A stretch of 5,188 bases of DNA, taken from positions 9,989-15,176 of the forward strand of contig MHFD01000053.1 of assembly GCA_001804045.1 (NCBI GenBank), in the 5' to 3' direction. This stretch comes from Omnitrophica bacterium RBG_13_46_9. Lineage in GTDB: Bacteria; Omnitrophota; Gorgyraeia; JABMRN01; RBG-13-46-9. Position 1 is the first letter of the stretch. Every line of letters starts with the position of its first letter. The notes below the pieces were generated by a model that ran no database searches, was not told the DNA's origin, and worked only from the letters and a program-made list of their open reading frames with translations. The translations under genes and the position numbers were made by a program. Of the stretch, positions 1 through 5,188 are shown one piece after another.

Positions 1-962
1 GCAAGGCAGAAATTGCAGCCGATATCCTTATGGAAGACCACGCTTTTTTCGCCAATAGGCCCCCACCTCTTTGGCGAAAGGCCGGGGTCATTTCTCCCAA
101 AAATAGAAATGACGGGTGTACCGACAGCGCATGCAATATGGACCGGGCCGGAGTCATTTGATATAAAAAGCTTGCATTTGGAGAGCAATGCAGACAATTC
201 GCCTATGGAAGTCTTCCCGGAAAGGTTTACCGGTCTGTATCTCATGCCCTCCTCTACCGCTCGCGCAAATTCGCTATTAGCCAAGTCCGATACGATCACT
301 ATTCTGATCTCTCTGCCTGCGGTGTCTTCATGTCTTTCATGCGGACCGGACAAAGCGTCACACACAGCGGCAAAGTTCTTAGGCGTCCATCTCTTGGAAG
401 GGCAGCTTGCGCCGGGATTCACAGCAACCAGTAAGGCATCCTTATCGATGCCGTATTCGTCAAGGACTTTATCGACCATCGCTATATCCTTCCCATGCAC
501 AGGGACAAAAAGTTCTTTATCCGTAGCGACTACGCCTATAGACCTTAAAAGATCCAGGATATATTCCGACTCATGTCTTGTGCCTTTTTGTTTTAAATGC
601 GGGATTTTCCTGGTAAGCAAAAATGGCAATTTTCTGTCATAGCCTACCCTATGCGGGATACCCGCCAGATAGGCGACCATATGGACTCTGTTAGTGGGAT
701 GAAGCATGACTGCCATATCGAATCTCTTTTTTCGCAGTCCAAGCGCGAATTTGACAGTGTTGAAAAAACTTTTGTGCTTTCCGGTCTTATCATAAATAAT
801 CGTCTCATCCAAATATGGATTGCCGTCTATTATATCCTTTGCATAAGGCCTTACCATAAAGGCGATAAAAGCATCGGGATATTTATCGCGCACCGCTTTA
901 ATGGCGGGCGTCGATAATACTACGTCTCCTATTCTGTCTGTCCGGGTCAATAGTATACGCAT
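1..962 (-). CDS. GT9 family glycosyltransferase, heptosyltransferase-like (GT9-A), 3' end missing
   Basis: Reading leftward from the ATG at 962-960 gives 320 uninterrupted codons to the window edge, so the C-terminus (probably 20-40 residues) lies outside. The start is firm: an in-frame TAA lies four codons upstream (974-972) and the protein opens directly into the first beta strand, MRILLTRTDRIGD. Family hallmarks of ADP-heptose:LPS heptosyltransferases are present: RIGD with Asp13, matching the catalytic aspartate of E. coli WaaC; NPGASCPSKRW with Lys190; and SNDSGPVHIA with Asp270 and His275, the donor-binding loop. A short insertion at about residues 205-219 is absent from the two paralogues upstream. 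The end shows GCNFC, the start of a cysteine cluster also seen in those paralogues. It likely adds a heptose-type sugar to a lipid A core acceptor at the inner face of the cytoplasmic membrane. It is closer to GT9-C than to GT9-B. The family call is strong; the substrate is unknown. Confidence 0.93.
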   Translation of the reverse strand, partial: MRILLTRTDRIGDVVLSTPAIKAVRDKYPDAFIAFMVRPYAKDIIDGNPYLDETIIYDKTGKHKSFFNTVKFALGLRKKRFDMAVMLHPTNRVHMVAYLAGIPHRVGYDRKLPFLLTRKIPHLKQKGTRHESEYILDLLRSIGVVATDKELFVPVHGKDIAMVDKVLDEYGIDKDALLVAVNPGASCPSKRWTPKNFAAVCDALSGPHERHEDTAGREIRIVIVSDLANSEFARAVEEGMRYRPVNLSGKTSIGELSALLSKCKLFISNDSGPVHIACAVGTPVISIFGRNDPGLSPKRWGPIGEKSVVFHKDIGCNFCL

Positions 963-988
963 GGTTTTATCTTATTCGCTCTTTTCTT

Positions 989-1003
989 AGCCATTTCATG
1001 GCT
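989..1003. repeat. Short perfect hairpin upstream of GT9-A
   Basis: AGCCAT (989-994) and ATGGCT (998-1003) form a perfect 6 bp stem with a three-base loop. It directly abuts the larger nested palindrome at 1004-1041 and lies 26 bases upstream of the GT9-A start codon. There is no T-run after it on the minus strand, so it does not look like an intrinsic terminator. Confidence 0.6.
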
Positions 1004-1041
1004 GTTTCCACCAGAGGGTGGATCCACCTTATGGTGGAAAC
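1004..1041. repeat. Nested palindrome in the GT9-B/GT9-A gap
   Basis: The outer arms GTTTCCACC (1004-1012) and GGTGGAAAC (1033-1041) are a perfect 9 bp inverted repeat. Between them sits a perfect 12 bp palindrome, GGTGGATCCACC (1017-1028). Because CCACC and GGTGG each occur twice, the same strand can fold either as one long stem or as two small hairpins (1008-1012 with 1017-1021; 1024-1028 with 1033-1037). Either fold would be in the leader of GT9-A on a polycistronic transcript. The function is unknown; a dispersed palindromic repeat or an RNA processing site is possible. Confidence 0.7.
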
Positions 1042-1138
1042 TCATAGCTCTTGGCTTATAGGTCTTTGGACGATGAAAATCGAAATAATGTCTTGCCCTC
1101 TCTTCCTATGAGCTATGAACTAAGAGCTATAAGCTCTT
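1041..1138. repeat. Scattered AGCTATGA-type repeats flanking the GT9-B stop codon
   Basis: Two similar words, TGAGCTATGA (1109-1118) and AGAGCTATAA (1123-1132), are repeated 14 bases apart. An inverted near-copy, CTCATAGCTCTT (1041-1052), matches 1122-1133 at 11 of 12 positions, and GCTTATAG (1054-1061) is the exact inverse of 1127-1134. A perfect 7 bp hairpin, AAGAGCT/AGCTCTT (1122-1128 and 1132-1138), lies inside the last codons of GT9-B, and the stop codon is inside one repeat copy. Confidence 0.5.
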
Positions 1139-2102
1139 TTGCGGCCTTAAGCGCCTCTTCCACCGAAATGCTCTTAAGGCACTCGTATCTTTTTGCTTTA
1201 TTCACGCACTGCGCGACTTCGCACGGCGAACACCGTATATCCTTTCTCAGTACCCGGCTTCCGCCTTGAGTCAGCGGGCCGTATTTTTTCTCGTCTGTGG
1301 GACCAAAAAAAGCTAAAACCGGCGCGCCGCAAGCGCTGCCGATATGCAGCGGTGCGCTGTCATTTGTTATCAATAATCTGCTTTTCTTAATGATATAAGC
1401 GAGCTCGCGAATATTCGTTTTTTCGATAAGGTTAACCGGTTTGGTCTTCGTATAAAACATAATTCTTTCCATGACGATTCTGTCGCTTTCATCCCCTATT
1501 ATAACTATTTCATAACCGAGGCCCTCCTTCAAGGCATCACAGAGTTCTGCAAAATATTTTAAAGGCCACCTTTTGACATGGCTTTTGGCTCCAGGACTTA
1601 CTACTATGAAAGGCTTTTCTTTTAATCCGTCCAACAACTCTTCCGCATGCTTTTTGTCGGACTCTTCTATAGGGATATAAAAATTGTTATTCGAGATATC
1701 TATCCCCAAACTCTTCAATCTGGAAAGGTGGATGTCCTTTTTGTGCATCTTAAGCATAGAACTATGCCTTAAAGGGCTTGTTCTGTACCTAGCCCCCAGC
1801 ACAAAGGGCAGTATCGTATTCCTCAAATCTACCACAATATTGTATCCGGCTTTTCTAAGTCTAAGAAAAAACTTTATTTTATCAAAAACACCCGCTTTCT
1901 TATCATAGACGATCAGCTCTGAAACTCCTTTATAATACTGAAAGATATCTTTGCCCCTGGGGCCTACCATAACATCAAGCTGCGCGCGCGGAAATTCTCT
2001 TAATAGAACATCCGCCACCGGAGTTGTTAAGATTACATCGCCTATATTGGACAGCGTTATAAGCAATATGCGTCTTACTTTTGACTTGTCTATCTTTCTC
2101 AT
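1113..2102 (-). CDS. GT9 family glycosyltransferase, heptosyltransferase-like (GT9-B)
   Basis: This is a complete 329-residue protein, a normal length for GT9. The first Rossmann half opens with RRILLITLSNIGD (Asp22, equivalent to the WaaC catalytic Asp). The second half has SPGAKSHVKRWP (Lys177) and ITNDSAPLHIGSACGAP (Asp248, His253), followed by FFGPTD. All residues expected for donor binding and catalysis are kept. It differs from its two neighbours: SAP replaces SGP in the donor loop, and the acceptor-side middle section (about 91-125) is dissimilar, so it probably uses another acceptor or donor. The tail carries four cysteines (291, 294, 299, 308). No clear Shine-Dalgarno precedes the ATG. 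The gene follows GT9-C after a 237 bp repeat-filled gap and precedes GT9-A by 150 bp, on the same strand. The last residues (ELIALSS) are encoded within a repeat. The exact sugar is unknown. Confidence 0.94.
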   Translation of the reverse strand: MRKIDKSKVRRILLITLSNIGDVILTTPVADVLLREFPRAQLDVMVGPRGKDIFQYYKGVSELIVYDKKAGVFDKIKFFLRLRKAGYNIVVDLRNTILPFVLGARYRTSPLRHSSMLKMHKKDIHLSRLKSLGIDISNNNFYIPIEESDKKHAEELLDGLKEKPFIVVSPGAKSHVKRWPLKYFAELCDALKEGLGYEIVIIGDESDRIVMERIMFYTKTKPVNLIEKTNIRELAYIIKKSRLLITNDSAPLHIGSACGAPVLAFFGPTDEKKYGPLTQGGSRVLRKDIRCSPCEVAQCVNKAKRYECLKSISVEEALKAAKELIALSS

Positions 2103-2113
2103 AGCGCATCTCG

Positions 2114-2165
2114 GAGGTTTCTTGAGGTTACTTAAGGTTGCTTAATGTTTCTTAAGGTTGCGCTT
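2114..2165. repeat. Degenerate decamer tandem array (period 10)
   Basis: Five consecutive units follow the pattern RAKGTTNCTT: GAGGTTTCTT, GAGGTTACTT, AAGGTTGCTT, AATGTTTCTT, then AAGGTTGCGCTT with two extra bases. The period is close to one helical turn. The array ends 11 bases before the GT9-B start codon, so it forms the immediate leader of that gene. No coding or known regulatory role can be assigned. Confidence 0.7.
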
Positions 2166-2200
2166 CATTGTATTACAGTTTCTCCCGTTTTATGTCGCAT

Positions 2201-2236
2201 AGGTTGCAGAAGTTTCAGAGGTTGCAGATGTTGCAT
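2201..2236. repeat. Degenerate nonamer tandem array (period 9)
   Basis: There are four units of nine bases: AGGTTGCAG, AAGTTTCAG, AGGTTGCAG and ATGTTGCAT. Units one and three are identical. The GTTKC core resembles that of the decamer array to its left, suggesting related origin with a changed period. Confidence 0.65.
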
Positions 2237-2239
2237 TTT

Positions 2240-2279
2240 GAAACTTATCGAAACTGATGGAAATTTCTTGAAACTCATT
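2240..2279. repeat. Degenerate decamer tandem array, GAAAC type (period 10)
   Basis: Four units begin with GAAAY: GAAACTTATC, GAAACTGATG, GAAATTTCTT and GAAACTCATT. The core is the reverse complement of the GTTTC core of the arrays to the left; for example AAGTTTCA (2210-2217) and TGAAACTT (2239-2246) are a perfect 8 bp inverted repeat, so the arrays could pair in RNA. Confidence 0.6.
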
Positions 2280-2280
2280 G

Positions 2281-2296
2281 ACTCGATAATACGAGT
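2281..2296. repeat. Short inverted repeat between arrays
   Basis: ACTCG (2281-2285) and CGAGT (2292-2296) form a 5 bp stem around the loop ATAATA. It is too weak for a terminator and has no T-run after it. It separates the GAAAC decamers from the heptamer array. Confidence 0.4.
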
Positions 2297-2303
2297 TCGA
2301 ATC

Positions 2304-2331
2304 GTCCCACGTCCTACGTCCCACGTCCTAC
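2304..2331. repeat. Heptamer tandem array (period 7, higher-order period 14)
   Basis: Four exact-register heptamers alternate: GTCCCAC, GTCCTAC, GTCCCAC, GTCCTAC. This makes two perfect copies of a 14-base unit, followed by a decayed GTAACG. It starts eight bases past the GT9-C stop codon and is far better conserved than the other arrays in this gap, so it is likely the youngest. Confidence 0.8.
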
Positions 2332-2339
2332 GTAACGTG

Positions 2340-3389
2340 CTATAACGAAAACCTGTTACCCTCAGACCATGCGGAATGCATCCGGTCAAATACATTCAGG
2401 ACATCTCCCACGCTTATCGCCTTCATGCACATGTAATCATCGCAGGCCAGGTCATAACATGGGACATCGCAACCCGTATCCTTCTGTATCACCCGGTAGT
2501 TGCCTTTGCCGTATGGCCCGGTGAGAGCCGGCGATGTAGGACCGAATAGCGCTATAACGTTCGACTTCATAGCGACAGCTATATGCATAGGCCCGGAGTC
2601 ACCGGAAATGACGAAGTTTGCTCTCTCCACAAGGGCGCCGAGCTCTTTCAGATTTGTTTTGCCGGCGAATATAACCAAATTCTGGTTCATTCTTTTCTTT
2701 ATCCGTCCGGCGATCTGGAGATCCTTCTCTGCGCCCGATAATACTATTTTTGCGCCGTATTTTGTTATCAGGGCATCGCAGAGTTCCGCGAAATTCTCCT
2801 CAATCCACCGCTTGGGCAGCCAATTACCTCCCGGATTTACGACGATTAACAAGTCGTCTTTGACAACACCGTTTTCCGAAAGCCTATCGGCAATATATCT
2901 TCTTTCCCGGTCGCTTATAAAGAATTCATAATCTTTGTTTAATATGTCGCATCCGATGGATTCCGCTATCTTCAGGAAATATTCCACTTTGTGTAGTGGC
3001 CTGTCAGGCGGTTCGACAGGGTGGGTAAGAATGACCCCTCTTTTTTTTGTTGTATAACCAGCCCGCTCTTTTATCCCGGCCAGATACGCCATCAAAGCCC
3101 TTGTAAAGGACCTGTGCAAAAGAATGGCGAAGTCAAACCGTTTGTTTCGCAAAGACGATATAAGACGCTGTTTTCCCAATAGGCCCTTATGGGCCCCCTT
3201 TTCGTCATAAATGATAATCTCGTCTATACACGGATTATATTCCAGAATCTCCTTGCACCGCGGAACAACCATGCAAGCAATATAGGCGTCTTTCCATCTT
3301 TCCCGCACCGCTCTTATAAATGGCGTAGAGAAAAGGACGTCCCCAAGCCAGTTAACTTCTACTATCAGTATGCGTCCGTAATTTTTCAT
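2340..3389 (-). CDS. GT9 family glycosyltransferase, heptosyltransferase-like (GT9-C)
   Basis: This encodes 349 residues and is the most WaaF-like of the three GT9 proteins. It opens with GRILIVEVNWLGDVLFSTPF (catalytic Asp17), continues with NPGGNWLPKRW (Lys193), and has the donor loop SGDSGPMHIA (Asp264, His269) followed by LFGPTSP. I chose the ATG at 3389 over a GTG at 3419: the extra ten codons lie in a repeat arm (3401-3413), and family members normally begin just before the first beta strand. The ribosome binding site is weak (AAAAGA close to the ATG). Four tail cysteines (307, 311, 316, 321) match the cluster seen in GT9-B. Expected role: transfer of a heptose-type residue to the growing LPS core at the cytoplasmic membrane. 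It follows the deacetylase gene on the same strand after a gap of about 137 bp. Family certain; donor and acceptor inferred. Confidence 0.94.
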   Translation of the reverse strand: MKNYGRILIVEVNWLGDVLFSTPFIRAVRERWKDAYIACMVVPRCKEILEYNPCIDEIIIYDEKGAHKGLLGKQRLISSLRNKRFDFAILLHRSFTRALMAYLAGIKERAGYTTKKRGVILTHPVEPPDRPLHKVEYFLKIAESIGCDILNKDYEFFISDRERRYIADRLSENGVVKDDLLIVVNPGGNWLPKRWIEENFAELCDALITKYGAKIVLSGAEKDLQIAGRIKKRMNQNLVIFAGKTNLKELGALVERANFVISGDSGPMHIAVAMKSNVIALFGPTSPALTGPYGKGNYRVIQKDTGCDVPCYDLACDDYMCMKAISVGDVLNVFDRMHSAWSEGNRFSL

Positions 3390-3400
3390 ATCTTTTAAAT

Positions 3401-3516
3401 GATCACGCAGATTTCCCACTCATGAAATGTGCGAAGACGATTACGCAGACTAATTTATCCGAATAATCTGCGTAATCTAAGTTGCTTCTTTTTAGAAGCA
3501 AAAAATCTGTGTAATC
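3401..3516. repeat. Nested inverted-repeat element between deacetylase and GT9-C
   Basis: Four copies of a GATTACGCAGATT-like word are arranged as two nested inverted pairs. The inner pair, GATTACGCAGA (3439-3449) and TCTGCGTAATC (3467-3477), is a perfect 11 bp stem. The outer pair, 3401-3413 and 3504-3516, can pair over 13 bases in minus-strand RNA with one mismatch and one G-U. Between the inner stem and the right outer arm is a third hairpin, TTGCTTCT (3482-3489) with AGAAGCAA (3494-3501), an 8 bp stem and T4 loop. Together they could form a three-way junction ending about a dozen bases before the GT9-C ATG. It may be a small non-autonomous mobile repeat or a leader structure; neither is shown. 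Confidence 0.7.
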
Positions 3517-3526
3517 ATTATTTTAA

Positions 3527-4345
3527 TCAATCCTCATCCCGGATCTCTTTTATAAACGTGTAATACCCGCTGGTTTCCACCCAAAACACAAAGAGATTAT
3601 CCGATGTCATTGAGATCCTTACTCTCTTAAGCGCATAAATATCATTTTTGGGGTAACCCCATCCGGGATTTGTCGCTACCGCGCCTATGTAGCCTGCATC
3701 TTTCGCCAAAGCCCTGGCCCTTTCATCAAAACCACCCAATGGATAGGATAAAACTTTTACCCTTCCTGATATCATCCTCTCCAGGATCTCTTTTGAGTCG
3801 ACAAGCTCCCGGCGGAGACTATCATCGTCTAAAGACGGAAGCCACCTATGCGAAACGGTGTGGTTTCCGATTGATATATTGCCTTTTTGCATTGTCCTGA
3901 TATCATCCCACGTAAGAAAATTCTCTTTCCCGACAAAGTCTGTCGCCACAAAAATCGTTGCTGGAAAACCGTACTTTTTCAACACGGGATAGGCGTTTAT
4001 AAAATTATTTCGAAGTCCGTCGTCAAACGTAATTGCCGCTGTTTTATGCGGTACCTTTTCGCCCTTATCTACTCTTCTGATAAGCTCATCCAGGGAAATT
4101 ATCTTATAACCTTTGTCTTTTAGGAATTTCATCTGTTTTGAGAATGTTTCAGGACGCACATTTAGCTTTGAACCATAACCGTCCAACGCCGCCGCGTCCT
4201 CCTCGCCTATAGAGTGATACATAAGTATAGCCGGCACATAGACGGCGTCCAAAAACAGTTTTCCCGCGCATAAAAGCGCGAGAACCGACATTATAATAGC
4301 TAAAGCCAAAAAACTCTTATTTCTGGATTGCTTTCCGGTAGACAT
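3527..4345 (-). CDS. Membrane-anchored polysaccharide deacetylase (CE4, NodB-like)
   Basis: This encodes 272 residues. A basic N-terminus (KQSRNK) precedes one hydrophobic helix (about 11-32) that should act as an uncleaved anchor or signal peptide, placing the enzyme outside the inner membrane. The NodB domain follows: ILMYHSIG (40-47), then TFDDG (106-110; Asp108 the expected base, Asp109 a metal ligand), then NHTVSH (161-166; His162 and His166 metal ligands), then SYPLGGFD (200-207). CE4 enzymes remove N- or O-acetyl groups from GlcNAc-type polymers or glycolipids. No histidine occurs after residue 166, so the usual motif 5 histidine is absent. The start is the ATG at 4345, preceded by AAGGGG at a six-base spacing; a TTG 15 bases upstream overlaps that site and is unlikely. 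It overlaps the GT4 gene by 29 bp, indicating translational coupling. The substrate is probably the glycan built by this cluster. Confidence 0.92.
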   Translation of the reverse strand: MSTGKQSRNKSFLALAIIMSVLALLCAGKLFLDAVYVPAILMYHSIGEEDAAALDGYGSKLNVRPETFSKQMKFLKDKGYKIISLDELIRRVDKGEKVPHKTAAITFDDGLRNNFINAYPVLKKYGFPATIFVATDFVGKENFLTWDDIRTMQKGNISIGNHTVSHRWLPSLDDDSLRRELVDSKEILERMISGRVKVLSYPLGGFDERARALAKDAGYIGAVATNPGWGYPKNDIYALKRVRISMTSDNLFVFWVETSGYYTFIKEIRDED

Positions 4346-5188
4346 CGATAACCCCTTCAACCATCCGGTCCAGCGAGAATTTCCTCTTTATAATTTCGCG
4401 GCCGTTTTCCGCCAACAAAGCGCTCAGTTTCTTATCCTTAAGAACTTTTGTTATAGCCTCGCTCAAAGAGTGCGCATCCCTGGGCGGGACAAGAACACCT
4501 GTCAGCCCGTCTTCTATAATCGATGAAACCCCGCCTACCAACGAGGCCACGCACGGCTTACCGGAGGCGAGTGCTTCCAAAAGAGAAAGCCCAAGCCCCT
4601 CTTCCAGAGAGTGGAATACGAAAACGTCCATAACAGACAAAAGCCTTCCTGTCTGTACGTTACTTGAGGCAAAAAATATATTATTATCTATACCCAGTCT
4701 TTTGGCGAGATCCGTAAGCTCTTTCCTGGATGGGCCGTCCCCTACCAAAAAAAGCTGCGCCTCGGGCAAATCTTTTAATACTTCCTTCATCGCAAAGAGA
4801 AGATAGTGAAGGCCCTTGACAGGGGAAAGTCTTGCGATGCAACCGATCACGGGCCTGGATCCGAAACCCAGATTCTCTCTCAATAATATTTTCTCATCTT
4901 CGGGTATCGTGTCCGAGAACTTATCCGTGTCGACACCGTTATACAAAAGGCACACCTTCTCTTCCTTTACATTAAAATCGTTCACCAAATGATCCTTAAC
5001 GGCTTCGCTTATGGCGATAACATAATCTCCCCACCCGCCGAATATCCTTCTTCCTATGCGGTCACTTTTGAAAAAGCCGTGGCAGGTGCTGACAAATCTT
5101 GCCTTTGCGGCTTTAGAAAGCAACCACGCCAATACCTGCGTGGTCCTGGTCTGGGCGTGGATTACGTCTACTTTGTTCCTATTTATAA
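4317..5188 (-). CDS. GT4 family glycosyltransferase, 5' end missing
   Basis: The frame is open to the right edge, giving 289 visible residues and part of another codon. The true start lies outside; the sequence before the first TTG (5132) already reads as protein (VDVIHAQTRTTQVLAW), typical of the GT4 N-terminal domain. Visible features are CHGFFK (about 35-40, acceptor side), YNGVDTDKF (linker strand), the C-terminal Rossmann domain with IGCIARLSPVKG, a LVGDGPSRKEL strand, the EX7E donor motif (glutamates at 4601-4599 and 4577-4575, in EEGLGLSLLEALASG), and GLTGVLVPPRD. GT4 enzymes are retaining GT-B transferases that use UDP- or GDP-sugars to extend LPS, capsule or lipid-linked glycans in the cytoplasm. 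About 80-100 residues of the usual 370-400 are missing. It overlaps the deacetylase start by 29 bp, so both are probably made from one message. Family clear; sugar specificity unknown. Confidence 0.94.
   Translation of the reverse strand, partial: INRNKVDVIHAQTRTTQVLAWLLSKAAKARFVSTCHGFFKSDRIGRRIFGGWGDYVIAISEAVKDHLVNDFNVKEEKVCLLYNGVDTDKFSDTIPEDEKILLRENLGFGSRPVIGCIARLSPVKGLHYLLFAMKEVLKDLPEAQLFLVGDGPSRKELTDLAKRLGIDNNIFFASSNVQTGRLLSVMDVFVFHSLEEGLGLSLLEALASGKPCVASLVGGVSSIIEDGLTGVLVPPRDAHSLSEAITKVLKDKKLSALLAENGREIIKRKFSLDRMVEGVIDVYRKAIQK
4352..4357 (-). promoter_or_regulatory. Ribosome binding site deciding the deacetylase start
   Basis: AAGGGG on the minus strand lies six bases before the ATG at 4345-4343, an ideal Shine-Dalgarno spacing. 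It is inside the 3' coding end of the GT4 gene. It is the only strong ribosome binding site I can see in the window and rules against the TTG at 4360 as the start. Confidence 0.75.

Noticed and set aside
13..642. 209-codon plus-strand open frame
   Set aside because: It is the antisense shadow of GT9-A, whose motifs are unmistakable on the minus strand.
947..1045. Small minus-strand frame of 32 codons upstream of GT9-A, starting at the ATG at 1045
   Set aside because: It is encoded by the nested palindrome and overlaps the GT9-A start in another frame. It has no clear ribosome binding site.
2292..2306. GAGTTCGAATC, resembling a tRNA T-loop
   Set aside because: No matching T-stem, anticodon arm or acceptor stem is found around it; the similarity is a short chance match.
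2165..2395. 76-codon minus-strand open frame across the GT9-C/GT9-B gap
   Set aside because: It begins inside the GT9-C 3' coding end in another frame and reads through the tandem arrays; the protein is low complexity and matches no family I recognise.
3390..3419. GTG start at 3419 adding ten residues to GT9-C
   Set aside because: The extra codons come from the outer repeat arm and place ten residues before the conserved first strand, unlike other family members.
3482..3501. Hairpin with T4 loop as a rho-independent terminator after the deacetylase gene
   Set aside because: In the minus-strand transcript the T-run comes before the stem and CTTAG follows it. On the plus strand the stem is followed by A residues. 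Neither orientation fits an intrinsic terminator.
4262..4275. Lipoprotein signal (ALLC) in the deacetylase N-terminus
   Set aside because: The residue before the cysteine is leucine, not the small residue required by signal peptidase II, so a transmembrane anchor fits better.

Overview
The window is a minus-strand run of five surface-glycan genes, with no gene supported on the plus strand. In transcription order (right to left) they are: a GT4 family glycosyltransferase cut by the right edge; a membrane-anchored polysaccharide deacetylase whose start overlaps the end of the GT4 gene; and three successive GT9 (ADP-heptose:LPS heptosyltransferase-like) genes, called here GT9-C, GT9-B and GT9-A, the last cut by the left edge. 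GT9-A is open to the left edge without a stop and reads cleanly for 320 codons.

The likely job is stepwise assembly and trimming of a lipopolysaccharide core or similar envelope glycan. GT4 and GT9 enzymes are GT-B fold transferases that add one sugar each from nucleotide-activated donors on the cytoplasmic side. The deacetylase has an N-terminal membrane segment and probably removes acetyl groups from an N-acetylated sugar outside the inner membrane. Three GT9 genes in a row suggest up to three consecutive heptose-type additions, although the real donors and acceptors cannot be read from sequence.

GT9 genes of this kind point to a Gram-negative (diderm) bacterium. The moderate base composition, stacked divergent GT9 paralogues, weak ribosome binding sites and gaps full of degenerate short repeats remind me of uncultivated lineages such as Omnitrophota. 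That taxonomic guess is inference only.

The most unusual material is in the three gaps downstream of the deacetylase gene. Each holds a different kind of repeat. The deacetylase/GT9-C gap carries a nested inverted-repeat element of about 116 bp that could fold as a three-way junction. The GT9-C/GT9-B gap (237 bp) holds four successive arrays of short degenerate tandem repeats with periods of 10, 9, 10 and 7 bases. The GT9-B/GT9-A gap (150 bp) holds compact stacked palindromes, and another repeat family runs into the 3' end of GT9-B. No stretch over 300 bases lacks a gene. I saw no tRNA, rRNA, CRISPR array, insertion sequence or convincing rho-independent terminator or promoter. I found no sign of an undescribed enzymatic system; the repeats are the part most worth following up.
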